A DNA stretch of 14,818 nt from CAZZCN01 sp964652975 (GTDB taxonomy: Bacteria; Bacillota; Clostridia; Saccharofermentanales; UBA5734): the NCBI GenBank assembly GCA_964652975.1, contig CAZZCN010000067.1:1-14818 (forward strand), written 5' to 3'. Below, one piece after another: positions 7,376 to 14,601 of the stretch. Each line of letters begins with the position of its first letter. Position 1 is the first letter of the stretch. The notes under the pieces are model-generated. The model did no database searches and was not told the origin of the DNA. It worked only from the letters and a program-made list of their open reading frames with translations. A program made the position numbers and the translations under genes.

Positions 7376-8093
7376 CTTTTTCTATACTAATAAAAAAGCT
7401 ATCAACGAATAGTGCCATGATGGATACCGGGAGCGCACCTTTCAGCAGTAAAATAAAATCATTGCTTCTCATACCATTGATAATAAGTGTTCCAAATCCG
7501 CCTATACCAACTGTTGCACCGATTGTAGCAACGCTGATGTTTAATATAACCGATGTTTTAATACCCGCTATAATTGCAGGAAGTATTAGTGGAAATTCAA
7601 CTTTTAAAATCACTTGAACATTACTCATCCCAACCGCTCTTGCAGATTCTATTATTTCCTTGGGGATTGTGTCAAATCCCTCAATTGTGTTTCTAAGAAC
7701 AGGCATAATTCCATAGAGAACCAATGCAAAAATCAACAATACAAAGCTATAGCCTAAAAAAGGCACCAATAAAGCCAAAACTGCAACAGTTGGAATACTT
7801 TGTGCAAATGTTGCGGTACTAAGAAAAAACGCTTTGAATTCGCTCATAAATTCAAGCCTTGTAACAATCGCAATTATCAAGGCAAGTGTTACAGATATGA
7901 CGCTTGAGACTGCGACAATAAATATATGCCGACCGGCAACAAAGACAAGAGGCAAGCGCTCTTCGAATATGTTTTTCGGCTTTATGAAAAGAGTTAATAA
8001 TTTTTCTATCAGTTCAAATTGAAAAATTGAAAACACAAACAAAAATAACAACGCAAAAGTAACACCCCATATGGATAAATTTTTACTTCTCAT
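7344..8093 (-). CDS. Osmoprotectant ABC transporter, short permease subunit (YehW/OpuCB-like)
   Basis: Start chosen at ATG 8093 (249 aa). An upstream TTG at 8129 would overlap the ATPase gene by 47 bases and has no ribosome binding site; ATG 8093 overlaps the ATPase stop by 11 bases, typical for coupled genes. The protein is a binding-protein-dependent permease with about six membrane helices. Its EAA loop, which docks on the ATPase, is ESARAVGMSNVQVILKVEFP, followed by the usual glycine-rich segment (IGATVGIGGFG). The pattern fits the glycine betaine/choline/carnitine group (OpuB/OpuC, YehW). It is the last gene of the four-gene operon, and its 3' end carries the 38-bp tandem repeats. Confidence 0.9.
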   Translation of the reverse strand: MRSKNLSIWGVTFALLFLFVFSIFQFELIEKLLTLFIKPKNIFEERLPLVFVAGRHIFIVAVSSVISVTLALIIAIVTRLEFMSEFKAFFLSTATFAQSIPTVAVLALLVPFLGYSFVLLIFALVLYGIMPVLRNTIEGFDTIPKEIIESARAVGMSNVQVILKVEFPLILPAIIAGIKTSVILNISVATIGATVGIGGFGTLIINGMRSNDFILLLKGALPVSIMALFVDSFFISIEKALKQKNKYVI

Positions 8094-9192
8094 AAATTGC
8101 ACCACTGTAGACACCCAGAATATTTTCAATTTTGATAACGCCTATTACATTACTGTTGTTGCTGTTGTTGTCGCTCTTGTTGCTGCTGTTGTTGCTGTTA
8201 CTGCTGCTGTTGCTGCTGTTGCTGCTGTTGTTGTCGCTGTTGTTGCTGTTGTTGCTGCTGTTGGTATTGTCTGCGTTAACGGTAAAGTAATTTCTGTTAT
8301 TTTCAAAATCTACCACTTCTAGTTTTGAAGTCCCGTTAGAAATCATAATAGCCAATGCAGTTGATAATGTGTCATCTTTTTTTACAAAATATTCTGAAGA
8401 CACTTCTGTAGAAGGTGTTTCTGTAGATGCTTTTACCATGAAATCCCTGACTAAATATCTTGAAAGCAATTTTATTGCAAATTCGTTTCCCAAAAACTCT
8501 GATACATAGTTATCTCTCTCCTTCACCAGGTCATCAGGAATTCCATATGCCACTATTTCACCATTTTTCATAACGGCAATTTTGTCAGCCAGTCGTATTG
8601 CTTCTTCAACATCGTGAGTAACGAACAGGACAGTTTTGTTCAGGTGTTTTTGAATTTTACCAAATTCTCTTTGTAAACGCTCCCTGGTCAATGGGTCTAC
8701 CGAACCAAAAGGCTCGTCCATAAGAAGAATTTCAGGATTGGCGGCAAGTGCCCTCGCTACTCCTACCCGCTGTGCTTCACCACCTGATAATTCAAAAGGC
8801 TTTTTGTTTTTGAAGCTTTTACCAAGTCCAACCAGTTCAAGCATTTCATCCACTCTTTTATCAATATCAATCCTTGACCATTTTAAAAGTCGTGGGACAA
8901 CACCAATATTTTCATACACATTGTAATGCGGAAACAGCCCTGTGCCCTGGATAACATATCCGATGCTTCTTCTTAAGTTTTCAGGATTGATGCTTTTTAT
9001 GTTTTTGCCGGATATATAAACGTCTCCGCCGGTGGGCAGGATAAGTGAATTAATCATTCTTAATGTAGTTGATTTGCCGCAGCCCGACGGTCCTATCAAC
9101 ACAAGCATCTCACCGTTTGAGACTTCCATGTTAATATTGTTTACTGCAACTATCTCTTCATATTTTTTCGTTAATTTTTCAAGCTTTATCAT
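8083..9192 (-). CDS. Osmoprotectant ABC transporter ATPase with CBS domain interrupted by an Asn/Ser tract
   Basis: A 369-residue ABC ATPase of the OpuA/OpuCA/YehX family. Walker A GPSGCGKS at 34-41, Q-loop IQGTG at 81-85, signature LSGGE at 135-139, Walker B LLMDEP at 156-161 and switch His193 are all intact. After residue ~245 comes one CBS motif (about 248-360): RDFMVKAS, then LEVVDFEN, then VIGVIKIENIL. CBS domains in this family gate transport by sensing ionic strength or c-di-AMP (family knowledge); OpuCA usually has two, here I see one. Residues 306-348 are a low-complexity Asn/Ser tract inserted in the loop between the last two CBS strands. The start overlaps the upstream permease by 14 bases, with TAGGAG before it. 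Confidence 0.93.
   Translation of the reverse strand: MIKLEKLTKKYEEIVAVNNINMEVSNGEMLVLIGPSGCGKSTTLRMINSLILPTGGDVYISGKNIKSINPENLRRSIGYVIQGTGLFPHYNVYENIGVVPRLLKWSRIDIDKRVDEMLELVGLGKSFKNKKPFELSGGEAQRVGVARALAANPEILLMDEPFGSVDPLTRERLQREFGKIQKHLNKTVLFVTHDVEEAIRLADKIAVMKNGEIVAYGIPDDLVKERDNYVSEFLGNEFAIKLLSRYLVRDFMVKASTETPSTEVSSEYFVKKDDTLSTALAIMISNGTSKLEVVDFENNRNYFTVNADNTNSSNNSNNSDNNSSNSSNSSSNSNNSSNKSDNNSNNSNVIGVIKIENILGVYSGAIYEK
8149..8277. repeat. In-frame triplet microsatellite (AAC/AGC) coding an Asn/Ser tract
   Basis: About 43 consecutive codons on the minus strand, almost all AAC or AGC, with a few GAC, AAT and AGT. They encode the Asn/Ser tract of the ATPase CBS domain. The near-absolute C in the third position contrasts with the A/T-rich third positions of the flanking codons, which points to slippage-driven expansion. 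Gain or loss of units would keep the reading frame. Confidence 0.85.
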
Positions 9193-10354
9193 ATTGTTTT
9201 GCTCCTAGAATTCTTCTGCTGTAGAAATTAATAAAAAACGAAAACATATCGTTTGAAGCAAGCGATATAAGCAAAATAGGTATTACACCAAGCAAAATCA
9301 GATCAGGTGCGGATTGTGCCAGGCCTAGAAATATTATACTGCCTAGCCCACCGCCACCTATTAAACCTGCTAATATTGTGTTTCCTATGGATTGTGTCAT
9401 TGCTGTCCTGATCCCGCCTAAAATCACTGGAAAGGCTAACGGCAGTTCAACGCGAAAAAAAGCTTGTGATTTACTCATACCCATCCCCTTGGCAGTATCT
9501 AAAACATTTTCATCCAAAAGTTTAAGTCCGGCAACCGTATTATTTACAATAGGAAACAACGCATAAACAACCAGCACAATAAATGCCGGCACCACCCCTA
9601 CTCCCTTTATTCCTATTCGGCTAAGAATTGTGCTGTTCTGCCCTAAAAAGGCTAATGGTATCATAATCATCCCTAAAAGTGACAATGTTGGAATTGTCTG
9701 TCCTAGATTGATTAAAAACAAAAGTTTTTTGTGTGTTTTCTTAGTCTTGAAAATATACACTCCTATAGGAAAAGCAATAGCAATACCAACAGCTACAGAG
9801 AGGATTGCAATAAGAAAATGAGCATATATCTGGTCGGCAATTGTGTCTTGTCTGTTAATTAACTCCTTGACAATTGAAAGATTGTCTAAATGACCGCTTA
9901 AGAAAAATACAGCAATAATTACAATAACTGCATAATGAAACAATGGCTTATAAAAACTATTCTTATGGCTTTTAATAGCACCTGTAATAACCATCAATAT
10001 ACCGGCAAGTGAAACGAAAAACCCATTTCCCATGGATAATCTTGAACTTGATATGGTATTATATGCAACATTTCCAGACGCATCCCCTAGCAAAAACATC
10101 AATGTTCCGACAAAAACAAGTGCCAGCAATGATATAACAATTGGACTTTTGGTGCTTTTCCCCAGTAAAATCAAGCTTACAAATATTACAATTGCAATAG
10201 CTAATAATATGTATAATCCATCACCGAATAAAGCTTTCGCAGATAAATTATCACCACTCAAAACCCGGTTTGGTCTGTAAATGGCATAATCAAAAAACAA
10301 CAAAGCTATAATATTAATTATTGCGCCTAACAACGAAACCTTGCTTTTTGTCAT
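9179..10354 (-). CDS. Osmoprotectant ABC transporter, long permease subunit (YehY-like)
   Basis: A 391-residue membrane protein. About five hydrophobic segments (roughly 7-27, 47-66, 72-90, 112-128, 139-155) precede a standard permease domain from about residue 170 on. That domain has the EAA loop AKGMGMSKSQAFFRVELPLA and the following IGNTILAGLIGGGGLG. The extra N-terminal membrane region and total length match YehY-type permeases, not the short OpuCB/OpuCD type, so together with the 249-residue permease it should form the membrane channel of one importer. An AAAGGGCAG ribosome binding site precedes ATG 10354. The gene lies 78 bases after the binding-protein gene, with a small hairpin in the gap. 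Confidence 0.9.
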   Translation of the reverse strand: MTKSKVSLLGAIINIIALLFFDYAIYRPNRVLSGDNLSAKALFGDGLYILLAIAIVIFVSLILLGKSTKSPIVISLLALVFVGTLMFLLGDASGNVAYNTISSSRLSMGNGFFVSLAGILMVITGAIKSHKNSFYKPLFHYAVIVIIAVFFLSGHLDNLSIVKELINRQDTIADQIYAHFLIAILSVAVGIAIAFPIGVYIFKTKKTHKKLLFLINLGQTIPTLSLLGMIMIPLAFLGQNSTILSRIGIKGVGVVPAFIVLVVYALFPIVNNTVAGLKLLDENVLDTAKGMGMSKSQAFFRVELPLAFPVILGGIRTAMTQSIGNTILAGLIGGGGLGSIIFLGLAQSAPDLILLGVIPILLISLASNDMFSFFINFYSRRILGAKQYDKA

Positions 10355-10386
10355 AAATACTGCCCTTTATTCCACTGTATAATTGG

Positions 10387-10409
10387 CATGCTTCAAATAA
10401 CAAAGCATG
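10387..10409 (-). other. Intercistronic hairpin between binding-protein and permease genes
   Basis: CATGCTT at 10387-10393 pairs perfectly with AAGCATG at 10403-10409 across a 9-base loop. There is no T run after it, so it is not a classical terminator. It sits where importer operons often have a stem that stabilises the binding-protein message or lowers downstream expression; that role is inference. Confidence 0.35.
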
Positions 10410-10432
10410 TGATAGCACTTCTATTACAATTT

Positions 10433-11371
10433 CTATTTCTTCAGTAAATTGGCTTTTTCTAGGTAATCTGATGCAACTTTTTTTGCATCCATACCGTCAT
10501 AGACTACTTTAGCGTTAAGTTCTCGCAAAATTTCAATTGTCAGACCGGAAAACAATGGCTTTAAAAGAGTCTCTATTTCAGGATTCTTTTGATAAAGCTC
10601 GCCCCTCAATACAGGTGTTGGTAAATACACGGGCGGAATGCTTTTAGGATCTGCAATTACAAATAAATTCATCTTGTCAAGTGCTCCATCTGTGCCGTAA
10701 ACCAGTGATACGTTGATTCCATCCTTTGTTTCAGTTAAGGCTTTAAGCATTTCGGCTGTATTCCCGGATGCAAGAATTACTAACTGGTCGCTGGAAAGCT
10801 TGAATCCATATGCCTCCTCGAGACCTCGCAGACCTTTAATGTTTTCGGCAAATGCCGACGAGCAAATCAGCTTTGTCTTACCACCGCCATTGACATATTT
10901 TGCAAAATCCTCCATTGTAGCAATTTTATTTGCCTCTGCAAACTCCTTTTTGACAGCTAACCCCTCAGTATTGTTTGCGTTTGCGGGAGTTAGCCAGATT
11001 ATATTGTTAACTTCCTTATCAAGCTTTTTGGTTAACTCATAGCCCTTGGTTGCGTCTGACCATTCATCAGCATTATTACCCTCGTGATAGTATTGACCGG
11101 AACCGGTGTAGTCAAGAACCAGGTCTACCTCGCCTGAAACCAATGCCTGCCTGAGTATTTCAGGAGTACCAAATTCCGTTTTATCAATTACATTAAATCC
11201 ATCTTCTTTAAGCAATGCAACCATCATGCTGCCCAAAACAGCGCCTTCGCTATCAATCATGGTAGCAACAGTGATATCGCCCTTCTTATTTTTTTCGGTT
11301 ACCTTTGCATCGCAGCCGAAAACTGCAATTGTGACTGCTAATACAACTAATATAGTTATTATTTTTTTCAT
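10433..11371 (-). CDS. Osmoprotectant-binding lipoprotein (YehZ/OsmF/OpuCC-like)
   Basis: Start chosen at ATG 11371 (312 aa): GGGAGG at 11381-11386 precedes it and the product then begins with a proper signal peptide (MKKIITILVV...). The lipobox ends in VFGC with Cys20 as the lipid attachment site, so the mature protein would be anchored outside the membrane. The rest is a type II solute-binding fold of the glycine betaine/choline/carnitine family: ITVATMIDSEGAVLGSMM, TPEILRQALVSGEVDLVLDY followed by TGSGQYYHEG, and a late PVYLPTPVLRGELYQKNPEI segment. The ligand is probably a quaternary amine osmolyte, but the exact one cannot be read. It is first in the four-gene operon and follows a sigma-A type promoter. 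Confidence 0.92.
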   Translation of the reverse strand: MKKIITILVVLAVTIAVFGCDAKVTEKNKKGDITVATMIDSEGAVLGSMMVALLKEDGFNVIDKTEFGTPEILRQALVSGEVDLVLDYTGSGQYYHEGNNADEWSDATKGYELTKKLDKEVNNIIWLTPANANNTEGLAVKKEFAEANKIATMEDFAKYVNGGGKTKLICSSAFAENIKGLRGLEEAYGFKLSSDQLVILASGNTAEMLKALTETKDGINVSLVYGTDGALDKMNLFVIADPKSIPPVYLPTPVLRGELYQKNPEIETLLKPLFSGLTIEILRELNAKVVYDGMDAKKVASDYLEKANLLKK

Positions 11372-11417
11372 GATAAAAACCTCCCGTATTCTATATAAAT
11401 ACAGTAGAACTATATCC

Positions 11418-11446
11418 ATTGTATTTTATATTCAATGTCAAGTCAA
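11418..11446 (-). promoter_or_regulatory. Proximal promoter of the osmoprotectant operon
   Basis: On the minus strand TTGACT (-35, 11441-11446) and TACAAT (-10, 11418-11423) are separated by exactly 17 bases. Transcription would start near 11411, giving a leader of about 40 bases that holds the GGGAGG site. The -35 box abuts and overlaps by two bases the end of the tetranucleotide repeat. Confidence 0.55.
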
Positions 11447-11520
11447 TGAATGGATGGATGAATGGATGAATGGATGGATGGATGGATGATTGAATGGATG
11501 AATGGATGATTGGTTGATTG
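11445..11520. repeat. Tetranucleotide microsatellite (RATG)n, 19 units
   Basis: A run of period-4 units, mostly GATG and AATG, with ATTG and GTTG variants at its right end, 76 bases long without a break in phase. It lies between two predicted leftward promoters of the osmoprotectant operon. It is not part of any supported gene. Confidence 0.9.
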
Positions 11521-11547
11521 TATATTAGAATCATTTATTATTGTCAA
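11519..11547 (-). promoter_or_regulatory. Distal promoter for the osmoprotectant operon, overlapping the zur stop codon
   Basis: On the minus strand a perfect TTGACA (11542-11547) is followed after 17 bases by TATACA (11519-11524). It reads leftward through the tetranucleotide repeat into the osmoprotectant operon. The -35 box overlaps the stop codon of zur. Confidence 0.5.
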
Positions 11548-12002
11548 ACCCCTGGCGTGGATTTTTTCTGACACGCAAGGCAGTATCCGTAAATATTAAG
11601 GTTATGCCCTTCAACTTTAAAATTAGTTTTTTCTTCAACTACCTGTTCATAATTTTTTAATGGACAATCTTCAATCGGGATAATCGTTTTGCATTCAAGA
11701 CAAAGCAAATAATGTCTGTGCACCTTGTGATTGAATTCATAAAGTGTTCGGCCGTCTCCAGATATATTTAATTTATTTACAAGACATTTTTCGTTTAACG
11801 AATCAAGTGTTCGATAGACAGTGGATAAATTTACTGATACACCTTTTGTTTGGAGATCATTATAAATCTTTTCTGCGGCAATCGGCTGGTCGCTTTGCTC
11901 CAAAATTGCAAGTATGGATGTACGATGTTTTGTATTTTTAAGTCCGCTTCTTTTTAAGTCATTAGTATAATCTGAATGTTTCGTTCTAATCACCTCTGTC
12001 AT
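11544..12002 (-). CDS. zur: Fur-family zinc uptake regulator
   Basis: A 152-residue Fur-family repressor. The winged helix spans about residues 15-85, with the recognition helix in VNLSTVYRTLDSLNEKCLV. Then come a His cluster (NHKVHRHYLLCLEC, His92/95/97) and two CxxC pairs, Cys101/Cys104 and Cys141/Cys144, the structural zinc site of the family. Identity as Zur, and not Fur or PerR, rests on its place as last gene of the zinc importer operon and on the palindrome at that operon's promoter. The start overlaps the znuB stop as ATGA, and the local ribosome binding site is weak, so translation is probably coupled to znuB. Expected action: with zinc bound it represses the operon that encodes it, closing a feedback loop. 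Confidence 0.87.
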   Translation of the reverse strand: MTEVIRTKHSDYTNDLKRSGLKNTKHRTSILAILEQSDQPIAAEKIYNDLQTKGVSVNLSTVYRTLDSLNEKCLVNKLNISGDGRTLYEFNHKVHRHYLLCLECKTIIPIEDCPLKNYEQVVEEKTNFKVEGHNLNIYGYCLACQKKSTPGV

Positions 12003-12856
12003 TCTCTTAAAATATTTCCATTTATGGCAGAAATCCGTCTTCTCTTTATTCGTTTTATAATTGATTGAATACTATATGAAATAAGATAGCACATCACACT
12101 CAAAATAACGATAACCGCACCGGATGGAATGTTCATCTCGTAAGATATGTAAAGTCCGATCAGAGAATATGCAATGCCAAAGACGACAGAAAAAATCATA
12201 CGATTTTTGAGATTATGCGTCAGAATTCCAGCTGTTGCAGCAGGCGCTGTGAGCAATGCAACCACAAGAATGATCCCAACGACACGAATCAGAACAACTA
12301 CAGTCATAGCAATTAGAATCAGCAGCAAGTACTCCAGTATTACAGTTTTAATACCAATGATTAAAGCAAATTCATCATCAAACAGATAAGCTTTCCATTT
12401 ATTAAAAAAAGTGATTATTACAAACATGACAAAAAGCGTCAAGCTGATCATAAGGTACAAATCAAATTTTGTTACCGATAGAATATTGCCAAAAAGATAA
12501 GAGTTCAGCTCTGGCGGGTATCCCGGCATAAGTACAATGAATACAATACCTAAAGCCATTCCAAGCGACCAGAAAAGGCCAATAACAACATCAGATCGTG
12601 CACCGCCTTTCCTTTTGATGTATCCTATGCCCAACGCTGCACATATTGAAAATAAAAACGCCCCAAGAATCGGTTCAAATCCCATGAGATAACCCAGGCC
12701 TACACCACCGTATGAAGTGTGTGCAATACCGCCGCTCATCATTACAAGCTTTTTCTCAACGATTATAACGCCAATAATACCACAAACTATACTTGCGAGT
12801 ATACTCGCCAATAAGGCATTCTGTAAAAATTGATATTCGAAAAGCACCTTAAACAA
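11999..12856 (-). CDS. znuB: Zinc ABC transporter permease
   Basis: Start chosen at TTG 12856 (285 aa). GGAGG at 12866-12870 is 9 bases upstream, just inside the end of znuC. A longer reading from GTG 12901 would overlap znuC by 44 bases and has no such signal. The protein is an ABC-3 family metal permease with about eight hydrophobic helices. It carries the family segment MMSGGIAHTSYGGVGLGY early on and a basic C-terminal tail (KRIKRRR). It would form the membrane channel with the ZnuC ATPase. The stop overlaps the zur start by four bases. Confidence 0.9.
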   Translation of the reverse strand: MFKVLFEYQFLQNALLASILASIVCGIIGVIIVEKKLVMMSGGIAHTSYGGVGLGYLMGFEPILGAFLFSICAALGIGYIKRKGGARSDVVIGLFWSLGMALGIVFIVLMPGYPPELNSYLFGNILSVTKFDLYLMISLTLFVMFVIITFFNKWKAYLFDDEFALIIGIKTVILEYLLLILIAMTVVVLIRVVGIILVVALLTAPAATAGILTHNLKNRMIFSVVFGIAYSLIGLYISYEMNIPSGAVIVILSVMCYLISYSIQSIIKRIKRRRISAINGNILRE

Positions 12857-12857
12857 T

Positions 12858-13625
12858 TTATTCTTCCTCCGTATGTTCTTTAAGAACTCTGTGTGGCACA
12901 CCGTGAGCTATAAGGTCTATCGGACAGCCATATAGATTGTTTACAATATTTTCGGTTAGTTCTGATTCACCATGATAAACCAGATTGTTATTAAGGCAAG
13001 CCAGCTTGTTAACTTGTGAGGAAATGGCAAGCAAGTCATGCGTGACAAGTATAATAGTCATATTCTTATTAAGTTCTGTCAATAAATTATAAATTTGATC
13101 ACGAGAATTTGCGTCTACGCTAGCGGTCGGTTCATCTAAAAGTAAGAGTTTAGGGCTAATCGCAAGTGCTCTGGCTATGAGCATCTTCTGGAATTCTCCA
13201 CCTGAAAGTTCTGATATCTGCCGATTAGCTAGATCTGCAATACCAACTTTGGCAAGCAGTTCATGTGCAGCTTCCTTTTCTAAATTACTGAATTTAAAGA
13301 ACGGAGATAGACCTTGCTTCAACATTCCTGTTAAAACAACCTCAATAAGTGTTATTGGAAATCGCTTGTCAAGGGAAGTCAGCTGAGGAACATATCCAAC
13401 TATTTTCCCGCTTTTCCCTGGACTGTTTCCATAAATCTGTACAGTGCCTGAAGATATTGGAATCAGGCCTAGAACAGCTTTAAGCAGTGTGGACTTTCCA
13501 CCCCCGTTTGGACCTATGATTCCCAGGTACTCTCCATCTAACACATCTAGACAAACTTTCGAAATTGCAGGAGTTTGACCGTAATATACCGATAGATTGT
13601 CTATATGGACTGCATTTTCATTCAT
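12858..13625 (-). CDS. znuC: Zinc ABC transporter ATPase
   Basis: A 255-residue ABC ATPase with Walker A GPNGGGKST at 38-46, Q-loop Gln81, signature LSGGE at 140-144, Walker B LLLLDEP at 160-166 and switch His196. The length and the sequence IGPNGGGKSTLLKAVLGL are typical of the metal (ZnuC/MntB/TroB) group. It powers import of the metal delivered by the adjacent lipoprotein. ATG 13625 overlaps the znuA stop as ATGA, and GAGGT lies six bases before it. After the switch region are residues usual for the family; nothing is missing. Confidence 0.92.
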   Translation of the reverse strand: MNENAVHIDNLSVYYGQTPAISKVCLDVLDGEYLGIIGPNGGGKSTLLKAVLGLIPISSGTVQIYGNSPGKSGKIVGYVPQLTSLDKRFPITLIEVVLTGMLKQGLSPFFKFSNLEKEAAHELLAKVGIADLANRQISELSGGEFQKMLIARALAISPKLLLLDEPTASVDANSRDQIYNLLTELNKNMTIILVTHDLLAISSQVNKLACLNNNLVYHGESELTENIVNNLYGCPIDLIAHGVPHRVLKEHTEEE

Positions 13626-14512
13626 CGCATAACCTCAGCCATTGTTTTTGCCATTCGCTTGAAATTTTCAATGTAATCCGGAGATAATGGAGCTAGTTGT
13701 ATAGTCTTGCCTTCAATTTCTTCGGCAAACGCTCTTGATTGTTTGCTGTCTATTTCCTCCTGATAGAAAATAACTTTTATATTTTCTTTTTTAGCAAAAT
13801 CTACCATGTCCTTCAAATGCTTTGCTGTAGCTTCTTTGCCTTCCTCTTCCAATGAATACATGTCCAGTCCATAATCACTTGCCAGATATCCAAATGCAGG
13901 ATGAAATACTATAAACTTTCTATTCTTTACATTTTCGAGTGTTGTTACTATTTGTCGGTCAAGCTCATCAAGTTTCGCAATATAATCAGCCGCGTTCTTC
14001 TCATAAATATCTTTATTTGCGCGGTCAAATTCACTCATCGTACGCGCTATTACCTCAACCATTAATTTAACTCTTTTCGGCGAAAGCCAGATATGTGGAT
14101 CTCTTCCTCCCGATTCGAATGATCTTTCAGGATATACTGTCAATACCTCTTCAGAAAGTGAAACAACTTTGATATTGCCGGTATTAGGAAGAATGCTAGA
14201 CTCTTCTATGGTAACTCCTATTGAAAAATAAATGGACGCCTTACTGAATTTTTCCATCAGCTGTGGAGCCGGCTCATAATTCTCAGGGCTGAATCCTGGT
14301 GGCACAAGTGTTATAATATCTGCCAAGCCACCGCAAACTGCTTCCACAAATGTCCTTTGCGGTACTATGCTCACAGCAATGATCGGTTTAACAGTAACAT
14401 CATCTTTTGCTTTCTCTGTAATGTCAATATTGTTGCAGCCTACAGATAGCAGAAGCAATAAAACAATAATGCCAGAACTTATGAATTGGTTAATTTTTCT
14501 TATAGATTTCAT
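13622..14512 (-). CDS. znuA: Zinc-binding lipoprotein of the ABC importer
   Basis: A 296-residue metal-binding lipoprotein (cluster A-I, ZnuA/TroA/AdcA family). The signal peptide ends in LSVGC with Cys26 lipidated. Metal ligands visible are His140 (GRDPHIWLSP) and His204 (FHPAFGYLA), with an acidic candidate near EEIDS (252-256) or Asp279. The first His of the family, normally in PHxYEP, is absent: the sequence is SPENYEPAP (75-83), with Glu77/Asn78 in that place. There is no His-rich loop of the kind found in E. coli ZnuA. Substrate zinc is inferred from the zur gene in the operon; manganese is the main alternative. AAGGTG lies just before ATG 14512, and the gene is first behind the operon promoter. 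Confidence 0.9.
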   Translation of the reverse strand: MKSIRKINQFISSGIIVLLLLLSVGCNNIDITEKAKDDVTVKPIIAVSIVPQRTFVEAVCGGLADIITLVPPGFSPENYEPAPQLMEKFSKASIYFSIGVTIEESSILPNTGNIKVVSLSEEVLTVYPERSFESGGRDPHIWLSPKRVKLMVEVIARTMSEFDRANKDIYEKNAADYIAKLDELDRQIVTTLENVKNRKFIVFHPAFGYLASDYGLDMYSLEEEGKEATAKHLKDMVDFAKKENIKVIFYQEEIDSKQSRAFAEEIEGKTIQLAPLSPDYIENFKRMAKTMAEVMR

Positions 14513-14527
14513 ATTGTCACCTTATGC

Positions 14528-14572
14528 AAATATATTTGATGCAAATGCAAATCATTCGCATCAAATATATTT
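14528..14572. promoter_or_regulatory. 45-bp palindrome, probable Zur operator of the znu operon
   Basis: Fifteen-base arms at 14528-14542 and 14558-14572 are perfect inverted repeats (core ATATATTTGATGC / GCATCAAATATAT). The 15-base centre is itself partly symmetric (AATG...CATT), so the inner 25 bases (14538-14562) read as GATGCRAATG-N5-CATTYGCATC, similar in design to Fur/Zur boxes. It covers the end of the -10 box and the predicted transcription start of znuA, the right place for a repressor. The znu operon encodes a Fur-family regulator, which supports the Zur assignment. Confidence 0.7.
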
Positions 14573-14597
14573 TACAATGATAATATTCATATGTCAA
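14569..14597 (-). promoter_or_regulatory. Sigma-A type promoter of the znuA-znuC-znuB-zur operon
   Basis: TTGACA (-35, 14592-14597) and TAAAAT (-10, 14569-14574) on the minus strand are 17 bases apart, a near-consensus promoter. Start of transcription is expected near 14562, inside the palindrome. The spacer also holds an imperfect inverted repeat (ATGATAATATTCAT, 14577-14590) that could be a second half-strength repressor site. Confidence 0.7.
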
Positions 14598-14601
14598 TAA
14601 A

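Noticed and set aside
7206..7412. Rightward 68-codon hydrophobic frame across the 38-bp repeats
   Set aside because: Its Phe/Leu content comes from the T-rich repeat; no start signal, and it runs into the permease gene on the other strand.
8071..8322. Rightward 83-codon reading frame rich in Val and Ala opposite the ATPase gene
   Set aside because: It is the reverse reading of the AAC/AGC triplet tract; no ribosome binding site, no known domain, and the opposite strand is a clear ABC ATPase.
11226..11489. Rightward frame ending in a Trp/Met/Asp/Gly repeat
   Set aside because: The tail is translation of the tetranucleotide microsatellite and the front is antisense to the binding-protein gene.
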